The notes under the pieces were generated by a model. That model had not been told where the DNA came from. It was given only the letters and a program-made list of their open reading frames with translations, and did no database searches. From CAZMXP01 sp964570285 (GTDB taxonomy: Bacteria > Planctomycetota > PLA2): a DNA stretch of 64,000 nucleotides. The stretch is taken from contig CAZMXP010000020.1 in the NCBI GenBank assembly GCA_964570285.1, positions 1 through 64,000 of the forward strand, written 5' to 3'. How positions within the stretch are numbered: the stretch's first letter is position 1; each line of letters begins with the position of its first letter. Below, one piece after another: positions 1 to 8,128 of the stretch. The position numbers were made by a program, and so were the translations under genes.

Positions 1-2246
1 AGTTCGTGCAGGCTCTCCATGCGCCCCTCGTCGACGCGCGGCGCCTGGCTCGTCGGCCCGATGAAGAGGCTCGAGAAGAGATAGCTCAGCGACGGGTGGT
101 TGACCCAGTAGGCGAGCATGCTGCGCAGCAGGTCGGGCCGCCGCAGGAAGGGGCTGTCGAGCGGCGCGCTTGCGCCGAGCACGATGTGGTTGCCGCCGCC
201 GGTGCCGACGACGCGGCCGTCCACGAGGTACTTCTCCGGCGCGAGCCGGGTTTGGCGCGCCTCCTCGTAGAGCGTCGTCGTGATGCCGACGAGTTCGTTC
301 CAGTTCGACGCCGGCTGTACGTTGACCTCGATCACGCCGGGGTCGGGCGTCACCTTGATGCAGGAAATGCGGGGGTCCGGGGGCGGCGGGTAGCCCTCGA
401 CGATGACGGCGTGCCCGCCCTCCCGCGCCGTCGCCTCGACGGCCGCGACAAGCTCGAGGAAGGACTCGAGCGCCGAAAGCGGCGGCAGGAAGACGAAGAG
501 GCTGCCCTCGCGCGGCTCGACGCAGAGCGCGGTGCGGATGACGCGGTCGCTTCCGCCCCGCGGCGGCGCGATGGCCGCGTCGCGGTAGGGCGGAAGCGGC
601 GGGCGCGGCAGCGTGGGGTCTTCGCGGATCAGCAGGTCCTCGTCGCTCTCGGGCTCCTTGCGCAGCGACTCGAGCGGCAGGCGCAGTCCCATCGGCGAGT
701 CCCCGGGCGTCAGGAAGAGGTGAGGACCGCGGGCGATCCACTCTCCCCCCCGCCACCCCCCCTCTTCGCACTCGCGCAGCGGGAGCACGTATCCTGCGGG
801 CTCGCCGATCCCGCGCCCGAAGACGCGCGCGAAAGAGGTCTCGCGCGGATCCACGTTGACGGGCAGGCGCTGCTCGCGCCAGAGGTGGTAGGCGACATCC
901 TCGTAGGCGGGCACCGCCAGCGCAGGGTCGACGCCGAGGCGCATGGCGAGGGCGCGCGCAAAGCGGAGGCAGGTCTCCGGCGTGGCGCCCGGCGCCGACG
1001 ACGGGTCGCCGAGCAGCGCCTCCTCCTTCCAGACGGGTTCGCCGTCGGTGCGCCAGAGGCAGTGGAGCGCCCAGCGCGGCAGCGGCTCGCCCGGGTACCA
1101 CTTGCCCTGCGCGAACTGGAGCAGCCCGCCCGGCGCGAAGCGGCGGCGCAGGCGGCGGACGAGTTCCTCGGCGCGGCGGCGCTTCTCCTCGCCGAGCGCG
1201 GCGGTCGTCCACTCGGGGCTCGTGAAGTCGTCGATCGAGACGAAGGTCGGCTCGCCGCCCATCGTCAGGCGGACGTCGCCCGCCTCGAGGCGGCGCTCGA
1301 CCTCGGCGCCGCAGTCGAGGATGGCGCGCCACTGCGCGTCGTCGTAGGGCCTCGTGTTGCGCGGATCCTCGCGCAGGCGCGTCACCGCGACCGAGTAGGT
1401 GAACTCGGTCTCGCATTCGTCGAGGGTGCCGGTGATGGGCGCCGCCGCCGTCGGGTCCGGCGTGCAGGCGAGCGGGATGTGCCCCTCGGCGGCGAGCATG
1501 CCGCTCGTCCCGTCCATGCCGACCCAGCCGGCGCCGGGCAGGTAGGCCTCGACCCAGGCGTGCAGGTCGGCGACGTCCTCGCCAACGCCGGCGGCGCCTT
1601 CGAGCGGCTTCACGTCGGGCCGGAGCTGCACCGAGTAGCCCGAGACGAAGCGCGCCGCGATGCCCAAGTGGCGCAGCAGCTGCAGCGCGAGCCACGCGAA
1701 GTCGCGGCAGGCGCCGCGGCCGAGCTCGAGCGTCTCCTCCGGCGTCTGCATGCCGGGCTCGAAGCGGAGCGTGTACGCAAGATCGCGCTGGATCTTCTGG
1801 TTCAGCGCGACGAGGAAGTCCATCAGCGCGCGCGGGGAGCGGTCGATGCGCGCGAGATAGCGCTCGAAGCGCGGGCCCATGGGCTCGCGCTCGAGGAAGG
1901 GCGCGAGTTCGCGCGCGAGCGGCGCCGGATACCCGAAGGGGTAGCGCTCCGCATAGGGCTCGAGGAAGAAGTCGAAGGGGTTGATCGAGACCAGGTCCGC
2001 GATCAGGTCGACGGAGAGTTCGAGGCTGGATGTCGCCTCGGGGAAGACGATCCGCGCGAGGTAGTTCCCGTGCGGATCCTGCTGCCAGTTCAGGAAGTGG
2101 CCCTTCGGCCGCACCTCGAGCGAGTAGGACTCGAGCCGCGTGCGCGAGTGCGGCGCGGGCCGCAGGCGGACCACCTGCGGCCCGAGATGTACAAGCCGGT
2201 CGTACTTGTAGCTCGTCAGGTGCCTTAGCGCGACGCGGATGCCCAT
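1..2246 (-). CDS. Transglutaminase-like / DUF2126 family protein, 3' end cut by window
   Basis: The frame opens with ATG at 2246 and runs off position 1 without a stop, so about 748 residues are visible of a family usually near 1,100. The start MGIRVALRHLTSYKYDR is the bacterial transglutaminase N-terminal domain. A transglutaminase core follows, with the nucleophile-type Cys in GRGACRDFAW (about residue 180) and the His in DLHAWVEAYLPG (about 228). From about residue 280 the sequence has the DUF2126 character (VRLTMGGEPTFVSIDD, then LPPLSALESFLELVAAVE and GGGNHIVLG). Members are thought to be cysteine protease/transglutaminase-fold enzymes of unknown substrate, often near alpha-E genes. The partner genes would lie left of the window. 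The opposite strand is also open here but has arginine-rich, unpatterned coding. The family call is firm; the substrate is unknown. Confidence 0.93.
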   Translation of the reverse strand, partial: MGIRVALRHLTSYKYDRLVHLGPQVVRLRPAPHSRTRLESYSLEVRPKGHFLNWQQDPHGNYLARIVFPEATSSLELSVDLIADLVSINPFDFFLEPYAERYPFGYPAPLARELAPFLEREPMGPRFERYLARIDRSPRALMDFLVALNQKIQRDLAYTLRFEPGMQTPEETLELGRGACRDFAWLALQLLRHLGIAARFVSGYSVQLRPDVKPLEGAAGVGEDVADLHAWVEAYLPGAGWVGMDGTSGMLAAEGHIPLACTPDPTAAAPITGTLDECETEFTYSVAVTRLREDPRNTRPYDDAQWRAILDCGAEVERRLEAGDVRLTMGGEPTFVSIDDFTSPEWTTAALGEEKRRRAEELVRRLRRRFAPGGLLQFAQGKWYPGEPLPRWALHCLWRTDGEPVWKEEALLGDPSSAPGATPETCLRFARALAMRLGVDPALAVPAYEDVAYHLWREQRLPVNVDPRETSFARVFGRGIGEPAGYVLPLRECEEGGWRGGEWIARGPHLFLTPGDSPMGLRLPLESLRKEPESDEDLLIREDPTLPRPPLPPYRDAAIAPPRGGSDRVIRTALCVEPREGSLFVFLPPLSALESFLELVAAVEATAREGGHAVIVEGYPPPPDPRISCIKVTPDPGVIEVNVQPASNWNELVGITTTLYEEARQTRLAPEKYLVDGRVVGTGGGNHIVLGASAPLDSPFLRRPDLLRSMLAYWVNHPSLSYLFSSLFIGPTSQAPRVDEGRMESLHE

Positions 2247-2329
2247 GCGGGGGGTAAGCGTACACGCAGGGGAGAGGTTCGGGGGGGCGCGGGGGGGCGC
2301 GCGGGGACGGGACGGGGTACATTCCGCGG

Positions 2330-3160
2330 ATGAAGGCCGCAGGCACTGCCGTCCTCCTCTCGACGATCGCGCTTGCCCTGGGCGTCGTCGCGCTGACGCG
2401 CGAGGGCGGGGCGCCCTCGCCGCGTCGCACGGCCGAACGGGCGGACCACACCGCGACGCTCGCGGGCGAGATCGCCGAACTGAGGCGCGAGATCGCGGCG
2501 CTGAAGGCGAGGGGCGCAGGGCCCGAGGCGCGCCCGACGTTCGCGCTGCCCTCCGGCGCGCCCGCGGACGGCGCCGCGTTGCCCGAGGCTCCGCGGGAGG
2601 GCGCCGACGTCGATCCCGCGCTCGAGGCCGCCGTCCACGTCGCGGTCGAGCGCAAGACCGAGGAGGTCCTGAGGAGGCTGCGCGCGAAGGAGGAGAAGAA
2701 GCCGCCGATCGCGACCTTCGCGGCGACGCTCCGCCTCTCGGCGTCGCAGCGCGCGGAGACCGAGCGCGTCGTCGCCGAGGGGCAGCGCGAGATGTACCGC
2801 ATCCTCGAGGTGCCGACGGCGGACGGCACGAACCTGCTCGAGCAGGTCGTCGAGATCGCCGCGCGCGGCATGGCCGAGCCCGGCAAGGACCACGGCTTCG
2901 GGGCCTGGCTCGTCCGCATCGTCAACGAGAAGGTCCCGGGCACGAACACGACCTACGCCGCGCGCATCGAATCGCTGAAGCAGTCGATGCGCGCCTCGTT
3001 CGAGCGCGACTGGTCGGAGTCGCAGTACCAGGAGTTCAAGCAGTGGGGCGTCGACCCCACCGAGATCCAGGGCGTCCGCGACAGCCCGACCGACGCGCTC
3101 GTCGAACGCATCACGGCGCGGGCGCGGGCCCTCGGCGCCGACCTCCCGCGGGATCGGTAG
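2330..3160 (+). CDS. Exported or membrane-anchored coiled-coil protein, function unknown
   Basis: This 276-residue protein begins with a signal or anchor segment (MKAAGTAVLLSTIALALGVV). A heptad-like acidic/basic stretch follows (EIAELRREIAALKARG, residues 45-60), then a Pro/Ala-rich linker and an alpha-helical body. The body segment LRLSASQRAETERVV resembles the helical repeats of CpxP/Spy-like periplasmic proteins, but the match is too weak to assign that family. The start follows a weakly purine-rich leader, and the divergent gene at 2246 lies 83 bp away across a G-rich spacer that could hold both promoters. Product location outside the cytoplasm is an inference from the N-terminus. No enzyme motif is visible. 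Confidence 0.75.
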   Translation: MKAAGTAVLLSTIALALGVVALTREGGAPSPRRTAERADHTATLAGEIAELRREIAALKARGAGPEARPTFALPSGAPADGAALPEAPREGADVDPALEAAVHVAVERKTEEVLRRLRAKEEKKPPIATFAATLRLSASQRAETERVVAEGQREMYRILEVPTADGTNLLEQVVEIAARGMAEPGKDHGFGAWLVRIVNEKVPGTNTTYAARIESLKQSMRASFERDWSESQYQEFKQWGVDPTEIQGVRDSPTDALVERITARARALGADLPRDR

Positions 3161-3220
3161 GGGGTGCGGGGGCGGGCGCGCCGGCGACCCACCCCCGCAC
3201 GGCTCATGCAGGAGCCTCCG

Positions 3221-3787
3221 TCAGGAGTAGCCGGTGAGGAAGTCGTCGACAGCCCTCTCGACGTCGGGACGCGAGAGACTTGGATACTTCGCGTAGGTCG
3301 AGTCCGGAATTCCTGCCACCAATTCACGAAGCGCCTTCGGGACAACCATGCCCGACTCCACGAACCGGTGTGCATCGTCGCGATCCCTCTCGAAGCCGCG
3401 AACTATCTTCGAGAACACCTGCGCATACGGATCGTAGTGGAAATAGGAGACTCTGCCGATGGTCTCGATGAAGATGTGCCGGTCCTCGGTGCCGCGGAGC
3501 GCCGGCACGAACTGCTCCGGCCTCGCAAACTCGACGTTGAGGTTCAAACGCTCCTTGATGCCCTGGATTCCGCGGAAGACACTCTCCTCCTCGGAGAACA
3601 CGTCCGCGTCGATGGAACCGGGTCGCCAGCCGGAGTAGACCGCCGTACCGCCGCCGACAAGATAGACGCGGTAGGCCTTCCCCCGAGGCGCCGTCCGGGC
3701 GATCTCGCGCATGAGGGCGCGCAGCCGGTCCCGCGTCAACTCATCGCGCACGACGGCTCCGTTCGGTCCGTGCGTGACGACACGCAT
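3221..3787 (-). CDS. Nucleotidyltransferase-fold protein (DUF6036/AbiEii-like)
   Basis: The core YRVYLVGGGTAVYSGWRPGS followed by IDADVF (about residues 35-62) is the GG-x-A ... R-x-x-x-D-x-D pattern of minimal nucleotidyltransferases such as DUF6036 and AbiEii-type toxins. The later segment DRHIFIETIGR fits the helical and third-acidic region. I start it at the ATG at 3787 (MRVVTHGPNGAVV, 188 residues) because this overlaps the end of the upstream gene by 47 bp; an in-frame ATG at 3853 would overlap it further. With the preceding gene it forms a two-cistron unit resembling toxin-antitoxin pairs in which the transferase is second. That role is inferred from organisation only. Confidence 0.8.
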   Translation of the reverse strand: MRVVTHGPNGAVVRDELTRDRLRALMREIARTAPRGKAYRVYLVGGGTAVYSGWRPGSIDADVFSEEESVFRGIQGIKERLNLNVEFARPEQFVPALRGTEDRHIFIETIGRVSYFHYDPYAQVFSKIVRGFERDRDDAHRFVESGMVVPKALRELVAGIPDSTYAKYPSLSRPDVERAVDDFLTGYS

Positions 3788-4226
3788 CGGCGAAGGATTG
3801 AGCCTGCCTGAGCCGGGCCAGGAAGCGCGCGTGCGCCAGTCCCCCGTGCACACGCTCGAGGAGCCGATACAAGCGCCGGTCCGCGTCGGAGAGGAGCGTC
3901 GCCGGCAGCGGGACGCCCTCGCGGCGAAGGCGCGGGGCAGCGAGGGAGACCAGGAGACTCTCGGGGGTCTCCCTCTCCGCGGCCAGATCGTCGAGCCCCT
4001 TGTCGATCATCGAGCCTCCGGGAAGCCCCAGCTCGGCGAAGCTCGTTCCGCCGAACCGCGCGCGGATCCATCGCTGCAAGGCGGCCTTGCGCGCACCGGC
4101 CTTCCGGGCGCCGACGGACATCCGTCGGGCGCGAGCCGTCCCACCGCGCCTCCCGAACCGCTGGAACTGGGCCCGCACCTCCCTGGAAAGCCTCACGCTC
4201 CAATAGTATACGTAGGGGGTACGCAT
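3741..4226 (-). CDS. Hypothetical protein paired with the downstream nucleotidyltransferase
   Basis: The reading frame starts at ATG 4226 (MRTPYVYYWSVRLSREV, 161 residues). A longer frame from 4325 is possible, but its added part is low-complexity. The protein is strongly basic in its first third, with GRRGGTARARR and GARKAGARKAALQRW, then helical with many leucines (LLSDADRRLYRLLERV). I recognise no domain. Its 3' end overlaps the nucleotidyltransferase gene by 47 bp, so the two are almost certainly co-translated. By analogy with AbiE-like modules it could be the antitoxin or regulator, and the basic N-terminus would suit DNA binding. That is an inference. Confidence 0.6.
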   Translation of the reverse strand: MRTPYVYYWSVRLSREVRAQFQRFGRRGGTARARRMSVGARKAGARKAALQRWIRARFGGTSFAELGLPGGSMIDKGLDDLAAERETPESLLVSLAAPRLRREGVPLPATLLSDADRRLYRLLERVHGGLAHARFLARLRQAQSFADACRHARTERSRRAR

Positions 4227-4731
4227 TACAACCGGGCCTGGGGAGGCACTCGGGGTGTGCGCAGTCCCTGCTGGCCCTGCCGAGAACTCCTCCCCACCCG
4301 GATTCGGTAGTGAAGAGGTCAGCAACCCGGCACGGACGCGAGGAGTAGTGGCGGAATCGGCGCCCTGCGCGCAGGGAACGAGCCGGCGCGCGAACGGCAG
4401 TGCGGGATTGCGCGCAGAGAGCGCGTGTCGGGTGGGACGTCAGTCCACGCGACCGTCGCGGTGGTGGAGTCCACGCAGGTGCGGAGGGGCACTCAGAGGC
4501 CGGGGACCGCGGTCGACCTCCCGCTGCCCCGGCACGCTGCTCCCGAGAAGCTGGTGGCATCGTGCCATGGCGCCGCCCCCGTCGCACGATCACAGGAGAC
4601 AACGTAGTGGCGGGGTCCCCGTCATCACGCCGCCTCCCGCCGGAGAAGTTCAGCATGCGGCCCAGCCGCACGAGGCGGCGCACGCGGCCTTCGGTCGCGC
4701 ACGGCGTGCGCCCCCCTCCCCCCCCCGCCAA
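4227..4731. other. Intergenic stretch without a supported gene
   Basis: About 500 bp between the hypothetical gene at 4226 and the tRNA. Several frames are open because of GC content, but none has a believable start, ribosome site or amino-acid composition. The 4222-4330 part probably carries the promoter of the left-going two-gene module. I see no repeat or RNA gene apart from the inverted repeat that begins at 4732. Confidence 0.5.
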
Positions 4732-4770
4732 CGCCCATTTCATGGGCCGCCGCGGCCCATGAAATGGGCG
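4732..4770. repeat. Perfect 19-bp inverted repeat overlapping the tRNA-Val 3' end
   Basis: The arms 4732-4750 and 4752-4770 are exact reverse complements around one central base. The right arm includes the last six bases of the tRNA gene, so the left arm is an inverted copy of the acceptor 3' strand plus flanking DNA. On the tRNA strand this would form a strong hairpin just after the mature 3' end and could act as terminator or processing signal, although no T-tract follows it. Confidence 0.85.
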
Positions 4771-4838
4771 GTGCAGGACTCGAACCTGCGACCTCCTGCG
4801 TGTAAGGCAGGCGCTCTAACCGGCTGAGCTAACCGCCC
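4765..4838 (-). tRNA. tRNA-Val (anticodon TAC)
   Basis: The reverse complement folds as a full 74-nt cloverleaf. The 5' strand GGGCGGT pairs with the 3' strand ACCGCCC followed by discriminator A. The D-arm contains AGCTCAGCCGGTTAGAGC, the anticodon arm CTGCCTTACACGCAG places TAC at the anticodon position, and the T-arm contains the invariant GGTTCGAGTCC. CCA is not encoded. It reads GTA and GTG valine codons. It lies 12 bp beyond the 3' end of the DUF1579 gene on the same strand, so it may be cotranscribed with it. Confidence 0.96.
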
Positions 4839-4850
4839 GGGGGACTCGGA

Positions 4851-5429
4851 TTACTTCTTGCGGGTGTAGACCATCTGCATGGTCATGCGCTCGGCGCCGT
4901 CGGTCGTGGTGTACATCGTCATCGTGCCCTTGTCGTTGCCTTCGTGCTTGATGACGGTGCGCGTGGGCGAGAGCTTGCCGGTCATCATGTCGGGGTCCTC
5001 GCCGAGCATCGTGCAGACGCCGTCCTTGGTCTGGCCGCGGCCGATGCTCATGATGGGGTTGCTCACGTCCATCCAGACGTGGACCCACTCCTTGCGGATG
5101 GTGTCGTAGCCCTGGAGCAGCCAGCCCTCGAACGCCTCGGGGCCGAACTGCGCGCTGAAGATCTCGCGCATGTAGCGTCCGCCGAGCACCATCTCGCGCT
5201 TGGCCGTCGCCGTGAACTCCATCGCCTCGGCGCCGGGCGCCATCCACATCTTGCCGGCCACGTCCCAGTCGCCGGCGCTCTTCGCGAGTTCCTCGTGCTC
5301 GGGCCCGAGGTTCATCCACTCGGGCATCGGCCCCCCGGCCCCCTCCATTTCGTCCTCGGCGGAGACGCGGCCGAGCAGGAAAAGCCCTACACCGAGGGCG
5401 CAAGCGATCAAAGCGGTCGTGGTTTTCAT
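4851..5429 (-). CDS. Exported DUF1579 family protein
   Basis: This 192-residue protein starts with a clear signal peptide (MKTTTALIACALGVGLFLLG, then RVSA before the mature part). The rest matches the DUF1579 pattern: a Gly-Asp-Trp-Asp near the mature N-terminus (SAGDWDVAGKMWMAPGAE), then LGGRYMREIFSA, FEGWLLQGYDTIRKEW and a beta-rich C-terminus ending MQMVYTRKK. DUF1579 proteins are beta-barrel, lipocalin-like small proteins of unknown ligand and are frequent in Planctomycetota and Bacteroidota. It is divergent from ugd across 56 bp that must hold both promoters. Confidence 0.9.
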   Translation of the reverse strand: MKTTTALIACALGVGLFLLGRVSAEDEMEGAGGPMPEWMNLGPEHEELAKSAGDWDVAGKMWMAPGAEAMEFTATAKREMVLGGRYMREIFSAQFGPEAFEGWLLQGYDTIRKEWVHVWMDVSNPIMSIGRGQTKDGVCTMLGEDPDMMTGKLSPTRTVIKHEGNDKGTMTMYTTTDGAERMTMQMVYTRKK

Positions 5430-5485
5430 GACTTGGTTCCTCCTGTTAGGCCGGGATTGTAGCCCGGGGGGCGAAACTGGGGGAC

Positions 5486-6784
5486 ATGCGCATCACCGTC
5501 ATCGGCACCGGGTACGTCGGCCTCGTCACGGGCGCCTGCTTCTCGGCCACGGGCAACCACGTCACCTGCGTGGACCGCGACGGGGGGAAGATCGCCCGGC
5601 TCAACCGCGGCGAGATCCCGATCCACGAGCCGGGCCTCGGCGCGATCGTGCGCGACAACATGCGGGAGGGACGGCTCGACTTCACCGGCGACACCGCGGC
5701 GGCGGTGCGCTCGGCCCGGGTCGTCTTCATCGCCGTGGGCACGCCGCCGCTGCCCGGCGGCGGCGCCGACCTCTCGGCGGTGGAGGAGGTCGCGCGCGCG
5801 ATCGGCCGCGCGATGGACGGCTTCCGGGTCGTCGTCGGCAAGTCGACGGTGCCGGTGGGGACCGCGCGGAGGGTGCGCGAGATCATCGCGGCGGAGACGC
5901 AGGAGCCGTTCGCCGTCGTCAGCAACCCGGAGTTCCTGAAGGAGGGCGCCGCGGTCGAGGACTTCATGAAGCCCGACCGCGTCGTCGTCGGCACCGACGA
6001 CGAGCGCGCCATCGAGACGATGCGCGTGCTCTACGCCCCCTTCATGCGGCGCGGCGACCGCCTGCTCGTGATGGACGCGGAGAGCGCGGAGATGACGAAG
6101 TACGCGAGCAACGCGATGCTCGCCACGCGCATCTCCTTCATGAACGAGATCGCGGCGCTCTGCGAGGAGGTGGGCGCGAACGTCGAGCAGGTGCGGCGCG
6201 GCATGGCCGCCGACACGCGCATCGGCGGCCAGTTCCTCTTCCCGGGCGTCGGGTTCGGCGGCTCCTGCTTCCCGAAGGACCTGCTCGCGCTGTGCCACAC
6301 CGGCGGCGAGCGCGGCCTGCCGATGCGCATCCTCGACGCGGTGGCGGCGGTGAACCGCGAGCAGAAGGGGCTGCTCGTGCGCAAGGTCACGGCGCGCTTC
6401 GGCGGCGACCTGCGCGGCAGGTCGTTTGCGCTCTGGGGCCTCTCGTTCAAGCCCGGCACCGACGACATGCGCGAGGCGCCGGCCCTCGACATCGTCGAGG
6501 GCCTGCTCGCGGCCGGCGCGGGCGTGAGCGCTTCGGACCCGGCCGCGCTGGCGGCCGCGAAGGAGCGGTTCGGGGAGAGGGTGCGACTCTGCGCCGATCC
6601 CTACGAGGCCGCGGCGGGGGCGGACGCGCTGCTGCTCGCGACCGAGTGGAACCAGTACCGAAGCCCCGACTTCGAGCGCATCGCGGCGGGCCTGCGGACG
6701 CGGGTCGTCTTCGACGGCAGGAACATCTGGGACCGCGCGTTCGTCGAACGCCACGGCCTCGAGTATCACGGCGTCGGCGTCTAG
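5486..6784 (+). CDS. ugd: UDP-glucose 6-dehydrogenase
   Basis: This cytoplasmic enzyme oxidises UDP-glucose to UDP-glucuronate with two NAD+, supplying precursors for exopolysaccharide or lipopolysaccharide. The 432 residues match the usual length. Visible are the N-terminal NAD-binding loop (MRITVIGTGYVGLVTGACFS), the GTPPLPGG loop, VVGKSTVPVGTARR, the central NPEFLKEGAAVEDF motif, and the catalytic Cys in GVGFGGSCFPKDLLAL (about residue 263). The C-terminal UDP-binding half has LWGLSFKPGTDDMREAP. The ATG at 5486 follows a G-rich ribosome site (GGGGGAC). Its stop overlaps the convergent DUF2283 gene by 4 bp. Confidence 0.97.
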   Translation: MRITVIGTGYVGLVTGACFSATGNHVTCVDRDGGKIARLNRGEIPIHEPGLGAIVRDNMREGRLDFTGDTAAAVRSARVVFIAVGTPPLPGGGADLSAVEEVARAIGRAMDGFRVVVGKSTVPVGTARRVREIIAAETQEPFAVVSNPEFLKEGAAVEDFMKPDRVVVGTDDERAIETMRVLYAPFMRRGDRLLVMDAESAEMTKYASNAMLATRISFMNEIAALCEEVGANVEQVRRGMAADTRIGGQFLFPGVGFGGSCFPKDLLALCHTGGERGLPMRILDAVAAVNREQKGLLVRKVTARFGGDLRGRSFALWGLSFKPGTDDMREAPALDIVEGLLAAGAGVSASDPAALAAAKERFGERVRLCADPYEAAAGADALLLATEWNQYRSPDFERIAAGLRTRVVFDGRNIWDRAFVERHGLEYHGVGV

Positions 6785-7098
6785 CGGAAGGTTGCGAGGA
6801 TGCGTGCCGCGTCGTCGATGGCCGGGGGGACCTGGCGATCGGCCCCGGCCCCCTCCTTCGCGAGGTAGTAGTCCGACGCCTGCTGCAGCGCACCGGCCCC
6901 CACCGGCAGCAGCAGGTCGACGCCGAGCAGGCGGCCCTGCGCGTCCACGTCGAGGAGGACCCCCTCGGAGTGCTCCAGCGTCGCGGAGACCGAGCCGAAC
7001 CGGACGCGCATGTAGGCGGCCCGCGCGCCGCGGTCCACCGCGACTTCAAGGGGCACCCTGGGCCCGGCGATCTGGATGAGGATCTCGGACGTGTTCAC
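6781..7098 (-). CDS. DUF2283-like small protein (putative antitoxin)
   Basis: This 105-residue protein starts at GTG 7098. It contains the hallmark of DUF2283: a short beta-rich core with ARAAYMRVR, then LEHSEGVLLDVDAQGRLLGVDLL (a D-x-D-G-x-x-x-G-x-x turn). It lies 32 bp downstream of a DUF4258 gene on the same strand. DUF4258 and DUF2283 genes commonly occur as neighbours and are treated as a toxin-antitoxin-like pair, so I infer an antitoxin role. The protein is longer than the usual 60-70 residues, with an extra C-terminal helix. Its 3' end overlaps the stop of ugd. Confidence 0.75.
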   Translation of the reverse strand: MNTSEILIQIAGPRVPLEVAVDRGARAAYMRVRFGSVSATLEHSEGVLLDVDAQGRLLGVDLLLPVGAGALQQASDYYLAKEGAGADRQVPPAIDDAARILATFR

Positions 7099-7130
7099 GC
7101 GCGCATCCTACCTCGGGAGCCGCCGGCCGC

Positions 7131-7364
7131 TCATCCGCGCCGGAAGTAGGCGGTCGTCGCCCTCACCTCGCTTTCGGAGAACCGCTCGCCGATCACCACG
7201 CAGGTGTCGTGCGACCACCGCCGCACCGCCTTGACGCGCCCGTCGCGGGCCGGCTCGGTGCTGTCGGGGTCGCGGATGGTCTCCCGCAACAGATCGAAGC
7301 CGATCCCGCGCTGGGTCATGCGCGCGACGAGATGTCGCGTGACGCGGATGCGGAGGGGCGCCAT
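7131..7364 (-). CDS. DUF4258 domain protein (putative toxin)
   Basis: The start ATG at 7364 gives 77 residues. The sequence RHLVARMTQRGIGFDLLRET followed by a conserved Asp-Pro and a beta segment (TCVVIGERFSESEVRATTAYF) is typical of DUF4258, a small RelE-like fold often annotated as a toxin. The gene sits between the TPR-like gene (8 bp away) and its DUF2283 partner (32 bp), all left-going, so it may share the sigma-factor operon transcript. The toxin role comes from family context only. Confidence 0.78.
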   Translation of the reverse strand: MAPLRIRVTRHLVARMTQRGIGFDLLRETIRDPDSTEPARDGRVKAVRRWSHDTCVVIGERFSESEVRATTAYFRRG

Positions 7365-7372
7365 GCAGCCGG

Positions 7373-8128
7373 TCAGCCCGCGGCCTTCGGCCGCTCCGCC
7401 TCGAGCAGGCGCTGGGGCGCCTTCATCGCGCCGAGCTGGCGGCTCAGGAACTTGCCCTGCTTGTCGTCGCGGGCCGCGCGCTTGCCGAACGCGTCGGTGC
7501 AGGCGCCGAGCCACCGGCGCGCCCCGCGCGCGTCGCCCTCGTCGATCGCGAGCAGCGCGAGTTCGTCGTAGGCCTCGATGGCGATCTTCTCCTCGTCGCG
7601 GCAGCGCTCCACGACGTGGCGCCAGCAGGCGACCGCGTCGCGCACGCGCCCGGTGCGGCGCAGGAGCCGGCCGCGCTCCAGCGAGGCCTGCGCGCGCACG
7701 CTGGCGACGTCGCCGAACTCCTCGACCGCCCGCGCGAGGCGCCTCTCCGCCGCGTGGAGGTCGCCCCCCTGCACGAGCAGCGAGGCCCCGTCGCAGAGCG
7801 CCCGCGCCTTGTCCTTCCGGCGCGCGCGCCCTTCGACGATCGCGTCATGCTCGGCGAGCGCGTCGAGCGGGCGGCCGACCGCCTTCAGCAGCGTCGCCCG
7901 GTGGCGGCGCACCCGGGGCGCGAGCTTCTGGTCCTTCCCGTGCGCGGCGAGCAGCCCGTCGTAGGCCGCGAGCGCCTTCGCGACGGCGGTGTCGCGCGCC
8001 TCGGGCGCCGCGGCGCGCGCGAGCGCGGCGAGCTTGTCGGCCTCCGCGAGGGCGTGCTCGGCGGGCGTCTCCGGCCCCCCCGCCCCCCCCGCGATGGCCC
8101 ACCAAAGCAACAGATGCAGGAGTTTCAT
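7373..8128 (-). CDS. Exported tetratricopeptide-like protein coupled to the ECF sigma factor
   Basis: 251 residues from ATG 8128. The first 18 residues (MKLLHLLLWWAIAGGAGG) form a signal peptide or N-terminal anchor. The rest is Ala/Arg/Leu-rich helical hairpins with a 34-36-residue rhythm (for example LLKAVGRPLDALAEHDAIVEG, RLLRRTGRVRDAVACWRHVVE and IEAYDELALLAIDEGDARGA), as in tetratricopeptide proteins. The start overlaps the stop of the sigma factor gene in an ATGA junction, so the two are translationally coupled. It may sense or scaffold something outside the cytoplasm in partnership with that sigma factor. It does not look like a classical anti-sigma factor. Confidence 0.75.
   Translation of the reverse strand: MKLLHLLLWWAIAGGAGGPETPAEHALAEADKLAALARAAAPEARDTAVAKALAAYDGLLAAHGKDQKLAPRVRRHRATLLKAVGRPLDALAEHDAIVEGRARRKDKARALCDGASLLVQGGDLHAAERRLARAVEEFGDVASVRAQASLERGRLLRRTGRVRDAVACWRHVVERCRDEEKIAIEAYDELALLAIDEGDARGARRWLGACTDAFGKRAARDDKQGKFLSRQLGAMKAPQRLLEAERPKAAG

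Noticed and set aside
6..2228. A 740-codon open frame on the + strand opposite the transglutaminase gene
   Set aside because: Its product is Arg/Ala/Glu-rich without fold pattern, and the minus strand encodes a coherent family sequence; it is a shadow produced by GC content.
4255..4827. A 190-codon + strand frame running through the tRNA-Val gene
   Set aside because: It crosses the tRNA and the inverted repeat and has no ribosome site or domain.
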